A DNA stretch of 56,063 nucleotides from JAVBRU01 sp031547595 (GCA_031547595.1 JAVBRU010000088.1:1-56063); one strand, 5' to 3'; positions 15,352-23,754 are shown, counted from the first letter of the stretch. The notes: generated by a model from the letters alone, not told the origin. Made by a program: numbers and translations.

Positions 15352-15529
15352 TGTGTGCGCACGGCGGTTTACCGGCCAAAGCCGGGGAACAGAAAACGAT
15401 GTGGGTAGCTGTGGAATGCTTGCATTCCCAAAGCCAAACACATCGTTTTTCGCACGCGCACACAATCACGCAATCCTCATCGAAGGAAGCAAAGGCCGAG
15501 GTGCAGGAGACTGGTCTCCTGCCGAGGGG
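15352..15529 (+). repeat. Structured repeat unit, copy A
   Basis: This is a copy of the repeat also present at 47601-47793. The conserved blocks are TGTGTGCG...CACGGCGGTT..ACC.GCC...GCCGGGGAACAGAA on the left and ACAATCACGCAATCCTCATC...GGTCTCCTGCCGAGGGG on the right. Between them lies a hairpin: outer stem AAAACGATGTG (15393-15403) with CACATCGTTTT (15439-15449), apical palindrome GGAATGCTTGCATTCC (15413-15428). A second hairpin GCAGGAGAC-TG-GTCTCCTGC follows in the right block. Confidence 0.7.
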
Positions 15530-15530
15530 C

Positions 15531-15568
15531 CTGGAGGCGAGTAGCCACCCGCGTTCCCATCCCTCGTC
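15531..15568 (-). repeat. Right inverted-repeat end of non-coding island 1
   Basis: Read on the minus strand it begins GACGAGGGATGGG and continues to GGCTACTCGCC, matching 14830-14868. It ends two bases from the stop codon of the PIG-L gene. The same terminal sequence recurs in degenerate form next to the stop codon of the ABC transporter gene (47801-47834). Confidence 0.65.
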
Positions 15569-15570
15569 CC

Positions 15571-16776
15571 CTACTCCACATTCTCCAGAAAGTCATTTTT
15601 CAGCACATCGTTGCCCACGGTGGTATGCACCAGGCCAAAGTCGAAGCAGCTGTACAGGCTGTCCTCCGGCTCCACCACAAAGACCTCAAACTTGCCGGTC
15701 ACCTTGCTCTTTTGCCCCTTATCCTGCTGGGAGAGGTGATGCTTGTAGGCCTCTGCAGCGACATCAAAGCCGCTCTGGCCATCAAACGCCTCAAGGGGCA
15801 GCCGCCAATCCATATGGATGGCGCCTTCTTTTGCGAGGTGCAGATAGAGCTTTTTGACCTGCCAAGTGCCATACAGCGACACCTGATCAGGATAGCGGGT
15901 GGAATCTGCGGCATAGCCCACGCAGATTTGCAGGGCATCGGCGCAGACGCGGTGTGCACCGTGGCCATACTCGCCATTGATATCATGGGTGACCACCACA
16001 TCGGGCTGGTACTTGCGTAAAATGCCGGTGATATAGGTGGTGACGTTCTTTTTGCCCCATTTGTCATAGCCACCGCTGAGGTTGCTGGAATAGCCATCAT
16101 AGAAGGTGCCAATTTCGGGGTATGTGGTGAGGCCGCACGCCCACAGGCCGTCCAGCAGCTCGCTGCGGCGCTCGAAGGTGGCATAGGTCATGTACGCGAC
16201 GACCACATCTTTTTTGAGCTCGCCCGCATAGTACGGGATCGCGCCGCCAAAGAACAAAAGCTCGTCATCAGGATGCGCGGCAAGGAGCATTAGATCCGCC
16301 TTTTGCGGCGCTGGTTGCCACTGCTGCACCCAGGCGGGCACATCTCCCGCGCCCAGCACGTAGATTTCGCTGACGCACAGGGTAGTCTGCTTATCGGTGG
16401 TGGGGGTGATGCGAAATTTTTTGACACCATTAAGCGGCACGTACACATGGGCATAAATGCCGTTGTCTTCATGGACTGCCACCCACTTGCCATCCTGCTG
16501 CACTTGCAGCTGCCAGGGCGCAGTTTTATCGCCAAAGCAGATGTACATGCCATACGCACCCTCGCTCCCGGCGGTAATGGTGATGGCCGGGGCTTTTTGC
16601 TTGTTGCTGGTCCAGGCGGTGGCATACTTGCGATCGGTAAGGCGGGCGGCCTTATTGCTGCTGGCGGTGGCCTCTACCGTGCAGGACGCGGTAATATCCA
16701 TGGCTTCCTGTGCCATGGCCGGGGCAGCGAGCAACAGCACCAACAACAATACCGGCAAAAAAAACTTGATTTTCAT
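15571..16776 (-). CDS. Secreted PIG-L/LmbE family deacetylase
   Basis: This 401-residue protein has an N-terminal signal peptide (hydrophobic residues 5-20, then AMAQE). A beta-sandwich, discoidin-like domain follows (about 25-150; SNKAARLTDRKYATAWTS resembles F5/8 type C domains). The C-terminal part is a PIG-L zinc deacetylase domain with the metal motif AAHPDDE and the second histidine region HDINGEYGHGAHR. PIG-L enzymes remove acetyl groups from GlcNAc-type substrates, so this one may act on extracellular glycans. AGGAGA precedes the ATG. It follows the ispH/rpsA gene, but a terminator lies between them. Confidence 0.88.
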   Translation of the reverse strand: MKIKFFLPVLLLVLLLAAPAMAQEAMDITASCTVEATASSNKAARLTDRKYATAWTSNKQKAPAITITAGSEGAYGMYICFGDKTAPWQLQVQQDGKWVAVHEDNGIYAHVYVPLNGVKKFRITPTTDKQTTLCVSEIYVLGAGDVPAWVQQWQPAPQKADLMLLAAHPDDELLFFGGAIPYYAGELKKDVVVAYMTYATFERRSELLDGLWACGLTTYPEIGTFYDGYSSNLSGGYDKWGKKNVTTYITGILRKYQPDVVVTHDINGEYGHGAHRVCADALQICVGYAADSTRYPDQVSLYGTWQVKKLYLHLAKEGAIHMDWRLPLEAFDGQSGFDVAAEAYKHHLSQQDKGQKSKVTGKFEVFVVEPEDSLYSCFDFGLVHTTVGNDVLKNDFLENVE

Positions 16777-16798
16777 GATATTTCTCCTGATCCAAACA

Positions 16799-16833
16799 GA
16801 AAAAGAAAGCCGCCCATTTTTTAACAGGCGGCT
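16799..16833 (-). terminator. Rho-independent terminator after ispH/rpsA
   Basis: On the minus strand AGCCGCC (16833-16827) pairs with GGCGGCT (16814-16808), followed by TTCTTTTTC. It closes the hutP-cmk-plsC-ispH/rpsA operon. Confidence 0.75.
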
Positions 16834-16845
16834 GAATGAAACCTT

Positions 16846-18852
16846 TTACTCGGCGGACTCGTCAGCGGGCAGATCCGAAATAGCATCGGGAATTTCGATC
16901 TCGATGTATTCAGCTTCGTCAGCCAGCGCTTCGCGCACACTGAGGCTGATGCGCTTGGCAGCGGGATCAACAGCCAGCACTTTCACGCGCACGGGCTGAC
17001 CCACCGTCAGGGCGTCTTCCACCTTGGCCACGCGGGTGAGTGCGCACTGGGAGATGTGCACCAGGCCGTCTACGCCGGGCTCAAGCTCCACAAAAGCGCC
17101 GAAGGGGCGGATACGTACCACATTGCGCTCCAGGATCACACCGACGGGATACTTCTCTTCGATGTTGTCCCAGGGGCGGGACTGCAGCTGCTTGAGGCCG
17201 AGCTGGATGCGCTCGCGCTCGCGATCCACAGACAATACCTTCACATCAATCTCCTGATTGACGGAAAGCACTTCGCTGGGATGGCCCACGCGGTTCCATG
17301 CCATATCGGTGATGTGGATGAGGCCATCCACGCCGCCCAGGTCCACAAACGCGCCGAAATCAGCAAAGCGGCGGACGGTGCCCTTGAGCACGGCGCCTTC
17401 CACAAGCTTCTCCCACGCGGCGGCCTTCTTGGAGGCGCCTTCTTCTTCGATGACCTTCTTGCGGCTGGCCACGATGCGCTTCTTCGCCACGTCTACATCA
17501 ATGATCTTGAGCTTCATGGGCTGGCCCACAAACTGATCGATCTTCTCAACATAGCGCTGCGCCAGCTGCGACGCGGGGATGAACGCGCGAATGCCGTTGA
17601 CGTAGGCAAGCAGGCCCTTGTTGACCACTTCTTTGCCCACAGCGTCAATGTACTCACCGGATTCAAACTTGGCCATCAGCTCGTCCCAGGTCTTCTTGTT
17701 GATGATGTTGCGCTGGGAAAGGACGACATTGCCTTCGCCGTCGTTGACCTTGACGACTTCAACTTCGATCTCATCGCCCAGTTTGACGTTCTCATCCACG
17801 AGTTCGGAGCGCTTGATGATGCCGTCGGATTTGTAGCCAATGTTGACACTGACTTCATCTTCCGTGAGCTGCACCACGGTGCCTGTCACAGTCTGGCCGT
17901 TGCGGATGCGAACCAGGGATTTGTCCACAGCGTCCATAAAGTTCTTCTGGCGTTGCTCTTCCTCGGTGAGGGCGGGTTCCTGAGCGGGCTGCACGACAGC
18001 TTCCAGCTCAACGTTGTGTTCCATGTCGTTCATGCGTGCGATAACCTCCTTAAATGACCAATCCGGTGTGGATGCGCCGGCGGTAATTCCTATGTATTCC
18101 GTGTGGATATCTGCAAAGTGTTGCGGTAATTCCGCTGCACGTTCCACCAAATAAGTGCGGGGGCACAAGCTGAGGCAAAGCTCGTACAGCTTGCGGGTGT
18201 TGGCGCTGTGCCTGCCGCCCACTACCACCATGCAATCCGCCTTTTCGGCCAGCGCACGGGCGGCATTTTGCCGCTGCGAGGTGGCGGGGCAGATGGTGCA
18301 ATGCACCTGGAGGTGCTGCACCTTGGGCTCAATAATGGCCAGGATTTCCTCCCATTTTTCGGGAGGAAAGGTGGTTTGGGATACCAGCAGCGCAGTTTCC
18401 ATCGGCGGCAAGGCTGCCGCCTCCTGCACATTTTGCACAATATGGCAGGCACCTTGGCACCAGCCCTTTGTTCCCACCACTTCGGGATGTTCGGGATCGC
18501 CAACCAGGATGACCGGCAAACCCTGCGCCACAATGCTGTGCAGCGCTTTGACAAACTGACAGGTGCAGTCCACAATTTCAAGGCTCTTGGCCTGACAGGC
18601 CGCCATCACATCCGGCGGCACGCCGTGGCTGCGCAGGATCACCATCCCTTGCGGCACTTCGTCCACCTGATCCACGCGGTTGACGCCAAGGCCCTCCAGG
18701 CGGGAGATGGCATCAGGGTTGTGGATCAACTCCCCCAGGCAGGTGCAGGGGATACCCCGGTCCCTTGCCTGCGCTGCGACAGCCACCGCGGTGTCCATCG
18801 CTTTGCGCACTCCGGCACAAAAACCGGCATGCTGCGCAATCTCGTAAGGCAT
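16846..18852 (-). CDS. ispH: Fusion of IspH (HMBPP reductase) and ribosomal protein S1
   Basis: This is a bifunctional 668-residue protein. Residues 1 to about 280 form 4-hydroxy-3-methylbut-2-enyl diphosphate reductase, the last step of the MEP isoprenoid pathway. The three iron-sulphur cysteines are in GFCAGV (C12), DCTC and CTICPATSQ, and the substrate-binding HPEVVGT and SHG motifs are present. After a linker rich in Glu/Gln come four S1 RNA-binding domains (about 310-640) like those of RpsA; one has GTVRRFADFGAFVDLGGVDGLIH. This fusion is known from clostridia. The ATG at 18852 has GGAGGG on the minus strand at good distance; the ATG at 18870 does not. It is the fourth gene of the hutP-cmk-plsC operon. 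Confidence 0.95.
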   Translation of the reverse strand: MPYEIAQHAGFCAGVRKAMDTAVAVAAQARDRGIPCTCLGELIHNPDAISRLEGLGVNRVDQVDEVPQGMVILRSHGVPPDVMAACQAKSLEIVDCTCQFVKALHSIVAQGLPVILVGDPEHPEVVGTKGWCQGACHIVQNVQEAAALPPMETALLVSQTTFPPEKWEEILAIIEPKVQHLQVHCTICPATSQRQNAARALAEKADCMVVVGGRHSANTRKLYELCLSLCPRTYLVERAAELPQHFADIHTEYIGITAGASTPDWSFKEVIARMNDMEHNVELEAVVQPAQEPALTEEEQRQKNFMDAVDKSLVRIRNGQTVTGTVVQLTEDEVSVNIGYKSDGIIKRSELVDENVKLGDEIEVEVVKVNDGEGNVVLSQRNIINKKTWDELMAKFESGEYIDAVGKEVVNKGLLAYVNGIRAFIPASQLAQRYVEKIDQFVGQPMKLKIIDVDVAKKRIVASRKKVIEEEGASKKAAAWEKLVEGAVLKGTVRRFADFGAFVDLGGVDGLIHITDMAWNRVGHPSEVLSVNQEIDVKVLSVDRERERIQLGLKQLQSRPWDNIEEKYPVGVILERNVVRIRPFGAFVELEPGVDGLVHISQCALTRVAKVEDALTVGQPVRVKVLAVDPAAKRISLSVREALADEAEYIEIEIPDAISDLPADESAE

Positions 18853-18930
18853 GGCGTCCCTCCAAAACAAACACAGGCTAATAAGACCATATTCGCCGTA
18901 AATCCTGCATTTCCTGCTTGCCCATGTAAA

Positions 18931-19569
18931 TTATTCAGTCAAAGCCTTTTGGGCATGGCTGTCGCGCATATCAAAGAAGGTTTCGCGGATGCGGCCGACC
19001 AGTTTCTGTGCCGTTTCGTTGTTGCTGCCCTCTTCGCACAGGTCCTCAATCGCCATGGGCTGGCCAACATACACATCCGTACGGCGGAACAGCTTAAACT
19101 TACAGGTGAAATAAACAGGCACCACCGGCACCCGGCTCCGCAGCGCCAGCACGGCCACGCCCGATTCCACCTCGTCCATCATATGCTCCTGATGGCGCGT
19201 GCCCTCGGGGAAAATGCCCAGCACCTGATCCTTTTTGAGCACCTGCGTGCACTGGCGCATGGCCTGGATATCCGTGGCATGACGGTCCACCGAGATCATG
19301 TGCAGCTGCTTGATAAAATACCCCGCAACCTTGGATTGAACCAGCTGGCTTTTGCCCAAAAAGCGGATTTCATACCGCCTGCAACAGCGTGCAATCGCCA
19401 CAGGGTCCAGCCAGCTCTGATGGTTGGCAATGATGATATAGGGGGCATCCACAGCGTTCAAAATCTCTTTGCCGTGATAATGCGTAGGAAATAACACAGT
19501 GAACACAAAGGCCGCCAGCGCACGCGCAACGGAGTACCAGAATGTATGCTCAACCTTATTGCCGGCCAT
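18931..19569 (-). CDS. plsC: 1-acyl-sn-glycerol-3-phosphate acyltransferase
   Basis: This 212-residue membrane-associated acyltransferase makes phosphatidic acid. It has motif I NHQSWLD (HX4D), motif III FPEGTR, and an N-terminal hydrophobic anchor. The start at 19569 follows GGAGG by six bases and lies inside the end of cmk (14-base overlap), so translation is coupled. The cmk-plsC-ispH-rpsA order is a well-known Firmicutes arrangement. Confidence 0.93.
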   Translation of the reverse strand: MAGNKVEHTFWYSVARALAAFVFTVLFPTHYHGKEILNAVDAPYIIIANHQSWLDPVAIARCCRRYEIRFLGKSQLVQSKVAGYFIKQLHMISVDRHATDIQAMRQCTQVLKKDQVLGIFPEGTRHQEHMMDEVESGVAVLALRSRVPVVPVYFTCKFKLFRRTDVYVGQPMAIEDLCEEGSNNETAQKLVGRIRETFFDMRDSHAQKALTE

Positions 19570-20236
19570 AACGCGCCTCCACAAGATGAATGATAGCATC
19601 CACCGATTGGTCAAAATCTAGCTCCGAAGTATCCAGCACCGTGGCATCGGGCGCTTTTTGCAGTGGATCGACCGCGCGGGTGGTATCCTGCAAATCCCGG
19701 GCATTCACTTCGCTGAGGATCTGCTCAAACGGCGTTTGATCGCCCTTGGCGCGAAGCTCCAGCATGCGGCGTTTGGCACGCACCTCGGCAGACGCTGTGA
19801 GAAATATCTTGACCTTCGCGTCCGGCAGCACCACCGTGCAGATATCCCGCCCGTCCACCAGTATGGACTGCCGCGCGGCCAGCGCCTGCTGGCGTTTGAC
19901 CAGCATTTTGCGTACCTTGGCGTAGCGAGATACGCTGGACGCCGCCATGCCCACCTTCTGGGTGCGGATGCGGGACGATACGTCCACGCCATTCAGAAAG
20001 GTACGCTGCGCGCCATCCTGATACGTCACGTCAATCTCCGCGCCGCCCGCCTCGCACAGGGCGCACACCGCGTCCTCATCCTCCGGGGCGATGCCTGCAT
20101 CCAGCGCGGCAAGGCCCACCGCCCGGTACATCGCGCCTGTATCCAGGTGCAAAACACCCAGACGCTTCGCCGCCGCGTCGGATAAGCTGGACTTGCCCGC
20201 GCCTACCGGGCCGTCAATGGCAATGGTCAATGGCAT
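19556..20236 (-). CDS. cmk: Cytidylate kinase
   Basis: This 226-residue CMP/dCMP kinase has the P-loop GPVGAGKSS, the early HLDTGAMYRA motif, and VDGRDI in the core. AGAGGA stands before the ATG at 20236. A second in-frame ATG (20257, protein starting MNTEEKV) overlaps the stop codon of the HutP gene by one base (TAATG) and could be used by translational coupling. The domain itself begins at MPLTIAIDG. Confidence 0.95.
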   Translation of the reverse strand: MPLTIAIDGPVGAGKSSLSDAAAKRLGVLHLDTGAMYRAVGLAALDAGIAPEDEDAVCALCEAGGAEIDVTYQDGAQRTFLNGVDVSSRIRTQKVGMAASSVSRYAKVRKMLVKRQQALAARQSILVDGRDICTVVLPDAKVKIFLTASAEVRAKRRMLELRAKGDQTPFEQILSEVNARDLQDTTRAVDPLQKAPDATVLDTSELDFDQSVDAIIHLVEARYGRQ

Positions 20237-20256
20237 GACTTTTTCCTCTGTATTCA

Positions 20257-20679
20257 TTATATTGCCCGGTGCCCCAGGCCGATGCAGACTTCGTTGAGGT
20301 GCACCAGGCCAACGCCCAGAAACACCGCCACCGCCACATGCTCTTTGCAGCGGGCCACGGCAATCTTGCCGCCCACAGACAATCCCATAGCCTTTTGCAT
20401 CACCTGGCACACGGCCTCGTGCGCCGCACCTGCCACTGCACCTTCTTCGTGGTGGGATTCGTCTATCACATGCTCCCGCCTTGCGGCGACCACCGCGCGC
20501 TCAATCAGGCGCATGATACTTTGGTTAAACTCCCCGCCATAATCGATGGCGGCGCTTTGAACGCCATCTTTTAGGAATCCTTCCCGAAGCGCATTTTCCT
20601 CGTCCCTGTTGCGGGTCATGGCCAGCGATATCGCCGCCCTTGCCACTTCACGGCTGCCCTCCTGCACGGAAACATCCAT
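20257..20679 (-). CDS. HutP-family protein
   Basis: This 140-residue protein is similar to HutP, the Bacillus RNA-binding antiterminator that needs L-histidine and Mg2+. The family signs are the AISLAMTRNRDEE start, AAVVAARREHVI followed by the histidine/acidic stretch SHHEEGAVAGAAHEAV (HutP binds metal through such histidines), and the GLGHRAI C-terminus. In clostridia HutP-like genes occur without the hut operon. Here it is first in the cmk operon, so a link to histidine use is not supported by context. The start at 20679 has AAGGAG upstream; an upstream ATG (20697) overlaps that ribosome binding site. Confidence 0.8.
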   Translation of the reverse strand: MDVSVQEGSREVARAAISLAMTRNRDEENALREGFLKDGVQSAAIDYGGEFNQSIMRLIERAVVAARREHVIDESHHEEGAVAGAAHEAVCQVMQKAMGLSVGGKIAVARCKEHVAVAVFLGVGLVHLNEVCIGLGHRAI

Positions 20680-20708
20680 GGGCAACACTCCTTCCACACG
20701 ATGGCTTT

Positions 20709-20737
20709 ATTTTAATAGCAAATATGCTACCCGTCAA
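20709..20737 (-). promoter_or_regulatory. Promoter of the hutP-cmk-plsC-ispH/rpsA operon
   Basis: On the minus strand TTGACG (20737-20732), 17 bases, TAAAAT (20714-20709). It lies in the 82-base gap between the amidase stop and the HutP-family gene start. Confidence 0.65.
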
Positions 20738-20761
20738 GTGATTGACTCGCTGTTGCCTTAC

Positions 20762-21982
20762 TCATTTATCCCCAAATAAGCGTTTGGGGGCGATGTACCC
20801 GCGGGTGATCCGCTTTTCCTCCAGCGCCAGCGCCGCACAAAGCAGCCGCGCTTCTTCTACCCCAAACACCGTCACGCCCGCCGGCATGCCGCTTGGCAGA
20901 ATGCCATCGGGCAGGGATATGGACGGGAAGCCCACAAAATGCTGAATGCTGTTGGGCCCCATCAGCAATACGCCGTCATATTCCTTCAATTCTTCCAGGC
21001 ATTGCGTGCGTTGTTCTTGGCGTGTCTTCAGCGCTGCCTGGTACGCTGCTTCGTCCATGTTGCCAGATGCCTCGTTTTGCGCGGCCAGCAGCAAGGTCTG
21101 CCCATAGGGAATATGCTCCGGGTGCGCATCGTTGAAAGCCAGGATATCCGAAAGCGTGCTCATCGCGCTGTTTGCCGTTTGCAGGTAGTGGTTCATCGCG
21201 GCCTTGATCTCGTATTTCATGAGGGTGGAAATGGCATCGTTATGCAGCACCTCCACCTCCGTGACGCGCGCGCCCGATTGCCGCAGGCGCTCCACCAGCT
21301 CCCGGTGCGCCTGCCGCTCGTCCTGCGACAGATAATACGCATTGGCGGTATTGACGGCAAAGCGCATATCCTTCAAATCCCGCTGCGAGATAGCAAGCGG
21401 AGTTTCACGCATCATCTGGTACACATCCACCGTCAGCCTCACCGTGCGCGCCATCGGCCCCGCACTGTCCAGCGTGAAAGCGATAGGCACAATGCCCTGC
21501 TGGCTGAGGGTGTGGATGGGCGGCTTGTAGCCACAAACGCCGTTTCGAAGTGCCGCGCCCACGATGGAATTGGACGTATCGGTGCCAATGGCCGCATCGC
21601 AAAGCCCCGCGCTCACCGCCACGGCGGAGCCGGTGCTGCTGCCCCAGGGGTTTTCTTTTTCGTCATATGCGCAGATCACCTGGCCGCTGAGTGAGCTATA
21701 GCCGCTGGGCAACCCTTTTGAAAAATAGTTCGCGAACTCGGTCATATTGGTTTTTCCAAAGATCACCGCGCCGTTCTTGCGAAGCGCGGCGATGCAGGGC
21801 GAGTCTGCTATGGCCAGGTTATCCGAAAGCGCCACGCTACCGGCGGTCGTGGTATACCCCGCCACATCGATGTTGTCCTTCACCAAAATGTTCAGGCCAT
21901 CGGGCGCGTGTTCGTCAAAAATGCGGACACTGTTCAGCCCTTGATCCAGCTGCCGGATGCGCTCCACATACGTTTGAATCAT
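20762..21982 (-). CDS. Amidase signature family protein
   Basis: This 406-residue member of the amidase family (GatA-like hydrolases) keeps the Ser-cisSer-Lys catalytic triad: VKDNID (Lys near residue 35), PWGSSTGSAVAVSAG, and GTDTSNSIVGAA. In the last segment the usual GTDTGGS is changed to GTDTSNS, though the nucleophilic serine remains. It is shorter than GatA (about 480 residues), no GatB or GatC is adjacent, and the C-terminal part is diverged. A free-standing amidase acting on a small amide is the likely role. The ATG is preceded by GAAGGGG on the minus strand. Confidence 0.85.
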   Translation of the reverse strand: MIQTYVERIRQLDQGLNSVRIFDEHAPDGLNILVKDNIDVAGYTTTAGSVALSDNLAIADSPCIAALRKNGAVIFGKTNMTEFANYFSKGLPSGYSSLSGQVICAYDEKENPWGSSTGSAVAVSAGLCDAAIGTDTSNSIVGAALRNGVCGYKPPIHTLSQQGIVPIAFTLDSAGPMARTVRLTVDVYQMMRETPLAISQRDLKDMRFAVNTANAYYLSQDERQAHRELVERLRQSGARVTEVEVLHNDAISTLMKYEIKAAMNHYLQTANSAMSTLSDILAFNDAHPEHIPYGQTLLLAAQNEASGNMDEAAYQAALKTRQEQRTQCLEELKEYDGVLLMGPNSIQHFVGFPSISLPDGILPSGMPAGVTVFGVEEARLLCAALALEEKRITRGYIAPKRLFGDK

Positions 21983-22098
21983 GCTTTTTTCAACCCCTTC
22001 TGAACAATTATAGCATGCATACCCCGGCTTGCAAAGCCCTTTCGCAAAAAGGAACCGTGAACCGCCATCAGGCTGCCCACGGCTTTGATGCTCCCTTA

Positions 22099-22260
22099 GA
22101 GCCTGTTCAGGATCTGGGGAATGGACAGATTGTGGTCGGTTTTTGTTCAGTCCAAGGAGCGGGAGCGCAGGAATAGCAGAGCTATTTCAAGCGGAAAGCG
22201 ACGCGGGGCTAGGCAAAAAGAGGCCGCAAGATGGCCGTTGACCAGATTATGAATAGGCTC
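22099..22260. mobile_element. MITE-like 162-bp foldback element
   Basis: The ends are GAGCCTGTTCAGGATCT (22099-22115) and, on the other strand, GAGCCTATTCATAATCT (22260-22244). The symmetry continues inward for most of each arm. The exact centre is an AATAGC-aga-GCTATT hairpin (22172-22186), so the whole element is one imperfect palindrome with no coding capacity. It sits in the 285-base gap between the amidase gene and the solute-binding protein gene and ends seven bases from the latter's stop codon. The terminal sequence resembles insertion-sequence ends. Confidence 0.65.
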
Positions 22261-22267
22261 ATAAAGC

Positions 22268-23728
22268 TCACTTTACCGCTGCTTCCAGCTGCTGGTTCAG
22301 CGCTTCAAACCACAGCCCGAACGCGTCCTCTGTGTTAAACTGCGCCACAGCGTCCTGAAGGGAAACGCCCTGCTCCATTAGCTGCACCACCGCCTGGCGG
22401 TCTGCCGCTGCTTTGCTTTGCAGCAGATTATCCAGCACCGCGCGGGCGGATGCGCCGCCGTCAAAGGCTTTGCTGGTGTACAGCTGGCTGTCCTTGATTT
22501 CGGCAAAAGCCATGCTGAGCGTTTTGTCGGTGGTGTCATCCAAAGAGACATGATTCTCTTCCAAAATTTTGAGGTACGCGTCATACTGCGCGGCTTCTTT
22601 TTTGACCGGCATATAGCCAGACAACGCAGAGAACCCGCTGTTGACCTTCACATCCGTAAACCACTTGAGGAACACCACAGACGCATACTCCACCTTGGGG
22701 TCACCCTTGGTGACCACCATGCCCGCACCCTGCTGCACCATCACCTTTTCCGCGCCCTCAAAACGCGGCATGGACAGTATGCGGGGGGTGATGGCATGAT
22801 CCTCGCCATCCACCGTCACAATGGTGGGGAAATACGCCGCCGAAGATGTGGAGCCGATATAGGCCAGAATATCGCCCACCTTGGTATCGTCGCTGCGGTA
22901 GCGCCCGGCGGAAAGGAAATAGCCGCTGATGTAGCTGACATAATAAACATCCCACAGGCGGCGCATGATATCGCGATCCACCTGCAAAGTGACCTTGCCG
23001 TCCTTTACCAGGAAAATTTCCGTGCCCAGCTCTTTACTGGCGATGATGAACATGTTCGCCATGGAATCGCGGCCATAAAATGCCTTGCCGTCGTTTAGTA
23101 TATCCGGCGTCTGCGCGTCTGTCCACTCGTAATACAGCTTCGCCACGCGCGCCACACCCTCGCTGGTCTTCAGGTCGTCATAGGTCAGGCCGTTCGCCTC
23201 CGCAAAGGGCAGCCAGTCGGTTTCGTTGATCATGAAGGTTTCGGTAGACTTGGCGATGGGGAAGATGCGCAGCTCTCCCTTGAGGCCAATGCGCCCTTCC
23301 TCTACGTATGAATCAAAATACTGCGCCTGCTCTTCCTTCGTCCAATAATTATCAAGGTTTGCCAGCATGCCCAGCTTTTCAATCTCGTAAGCAGTGTCAG
23401 CATAAGAGGCAAACACCGCCGGCATGGCCATGCTGCCCACCTTTTTGTTGACGGAGTTCAATACGGCCTCTTCCAGCGCCGGGATGCTGCCCAGGCCATA
23501 GCCCTCCACAATGATGCCCTCTTTTTTGCCGACGGTTTCGTTGAACTCCTTGATCAGGTCGTTCAGCGCGTTCATCGTCGCGCCATTGTAATAGTGCCAC
23601 ACGGAGACCGTAACGGGGTTTTTCGGGTCCAGCTTGATGGATGTTTTTGAATCACTGCTGCAGCCCGCCAGCACTGTCACCATTACCACCAATAATACCA
23701 CCAGAGAAATCAGACGCTTTTGGTGCAT
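22268..23728 (-). CDS. Extracellular solute-binding lipoprotein (family 1), orphan
   Basis: This 486-residue ABC-type solute-binding protein has a lipoprotein signal peptide and lipobox (LAGC, lipidated Cys near residue 22). The family-1 pattern NPVTVSVWHYYNGATMNALNDL follows the signal, as in sugar-binding proteins. No permease or ATPase gene is next to it. Instead it is 26 bases downstream of the large hybrid kinase gene on the same strand, so it may present a ligand to the kinase's extracellular domain, or share a transporter encoded elsewhere. Confidence 0.88.
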   Translation of the reverse strand: MHQKRLISLVVLLVVMVTVLAGCSSDSKTSIKLDPKNPVTVSVWHYYNGATMNALNDLIKEFNETVGKKEGIIVEGYGLGSIPALEEAVLNSVNKKVGSMAMPAVFASYADTAYEIEKLGMLANLDNYWTKEEQAQYFDSYVEEGRIGLKGELRIFPIAKSTETFMINETDWLPFAEANGLTYDDLKTSEGVARVAKLYYEWTDAQTPDILNDGKAFYGRDSMANMFIIASKELGTEIFLVKDGKVTLQVDRDIMRRLWDVYYVSYISGYFLSAGRYRSDDTKVGDILAYIGSTSSAAYFPTIVTVDGEDHAITPRILSMPRFEGAEKVMVQQGAGMVVTKGDPKVEYASVVFLKWFTDVKVNSGFSALSGYMPVKKEAAQYDAYLKILEENHVSLDDTTDKTLSMAFAEIKDSQLYTSKAFDGGASARAVLDNLLQSKAAADRQAVVQLMEQGVSLQDAVAQFNTEDAFGLWFEALNQQLEAAVK

Positions 23729-23754
23729 AATCCATTCCCTCCTGCTTTTGTAGC

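Larger units (their letters stand above)
14832..15570. other. Non-coding island 1 between convergent nrdD and PIG-L genes
   Basis: About 740 bases without an intact gene. From left to right it holds: an inverted-repeat end (14830-14868); about 150 bases of GC-rich sequence with no supported gene; a terminator (15073-15106); a decayed coding remnant (15185-15333); the structured repeat unit with its variable hairpin (15352-15529); and the matching inverted-repeat end (15531-15568), two bases before the PIG-L stop codon. The short open frames in it look spurious. Confidence 0.6.

Noticed and set aside
15290..15857. Short overlapping frames through repeat copy A
   Set aside because: They follow the repeat sequence and run into the antisense of the PIG-L gene; similar frames arise in copy C only because the DNA repeats.
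17056..18057. A 333-residue open frame antisense to ispH/rpsA
   Set aside because: The opposite strand has unmistakable S1 domains; the frame has low-complexity composition and no ribosome binding site.
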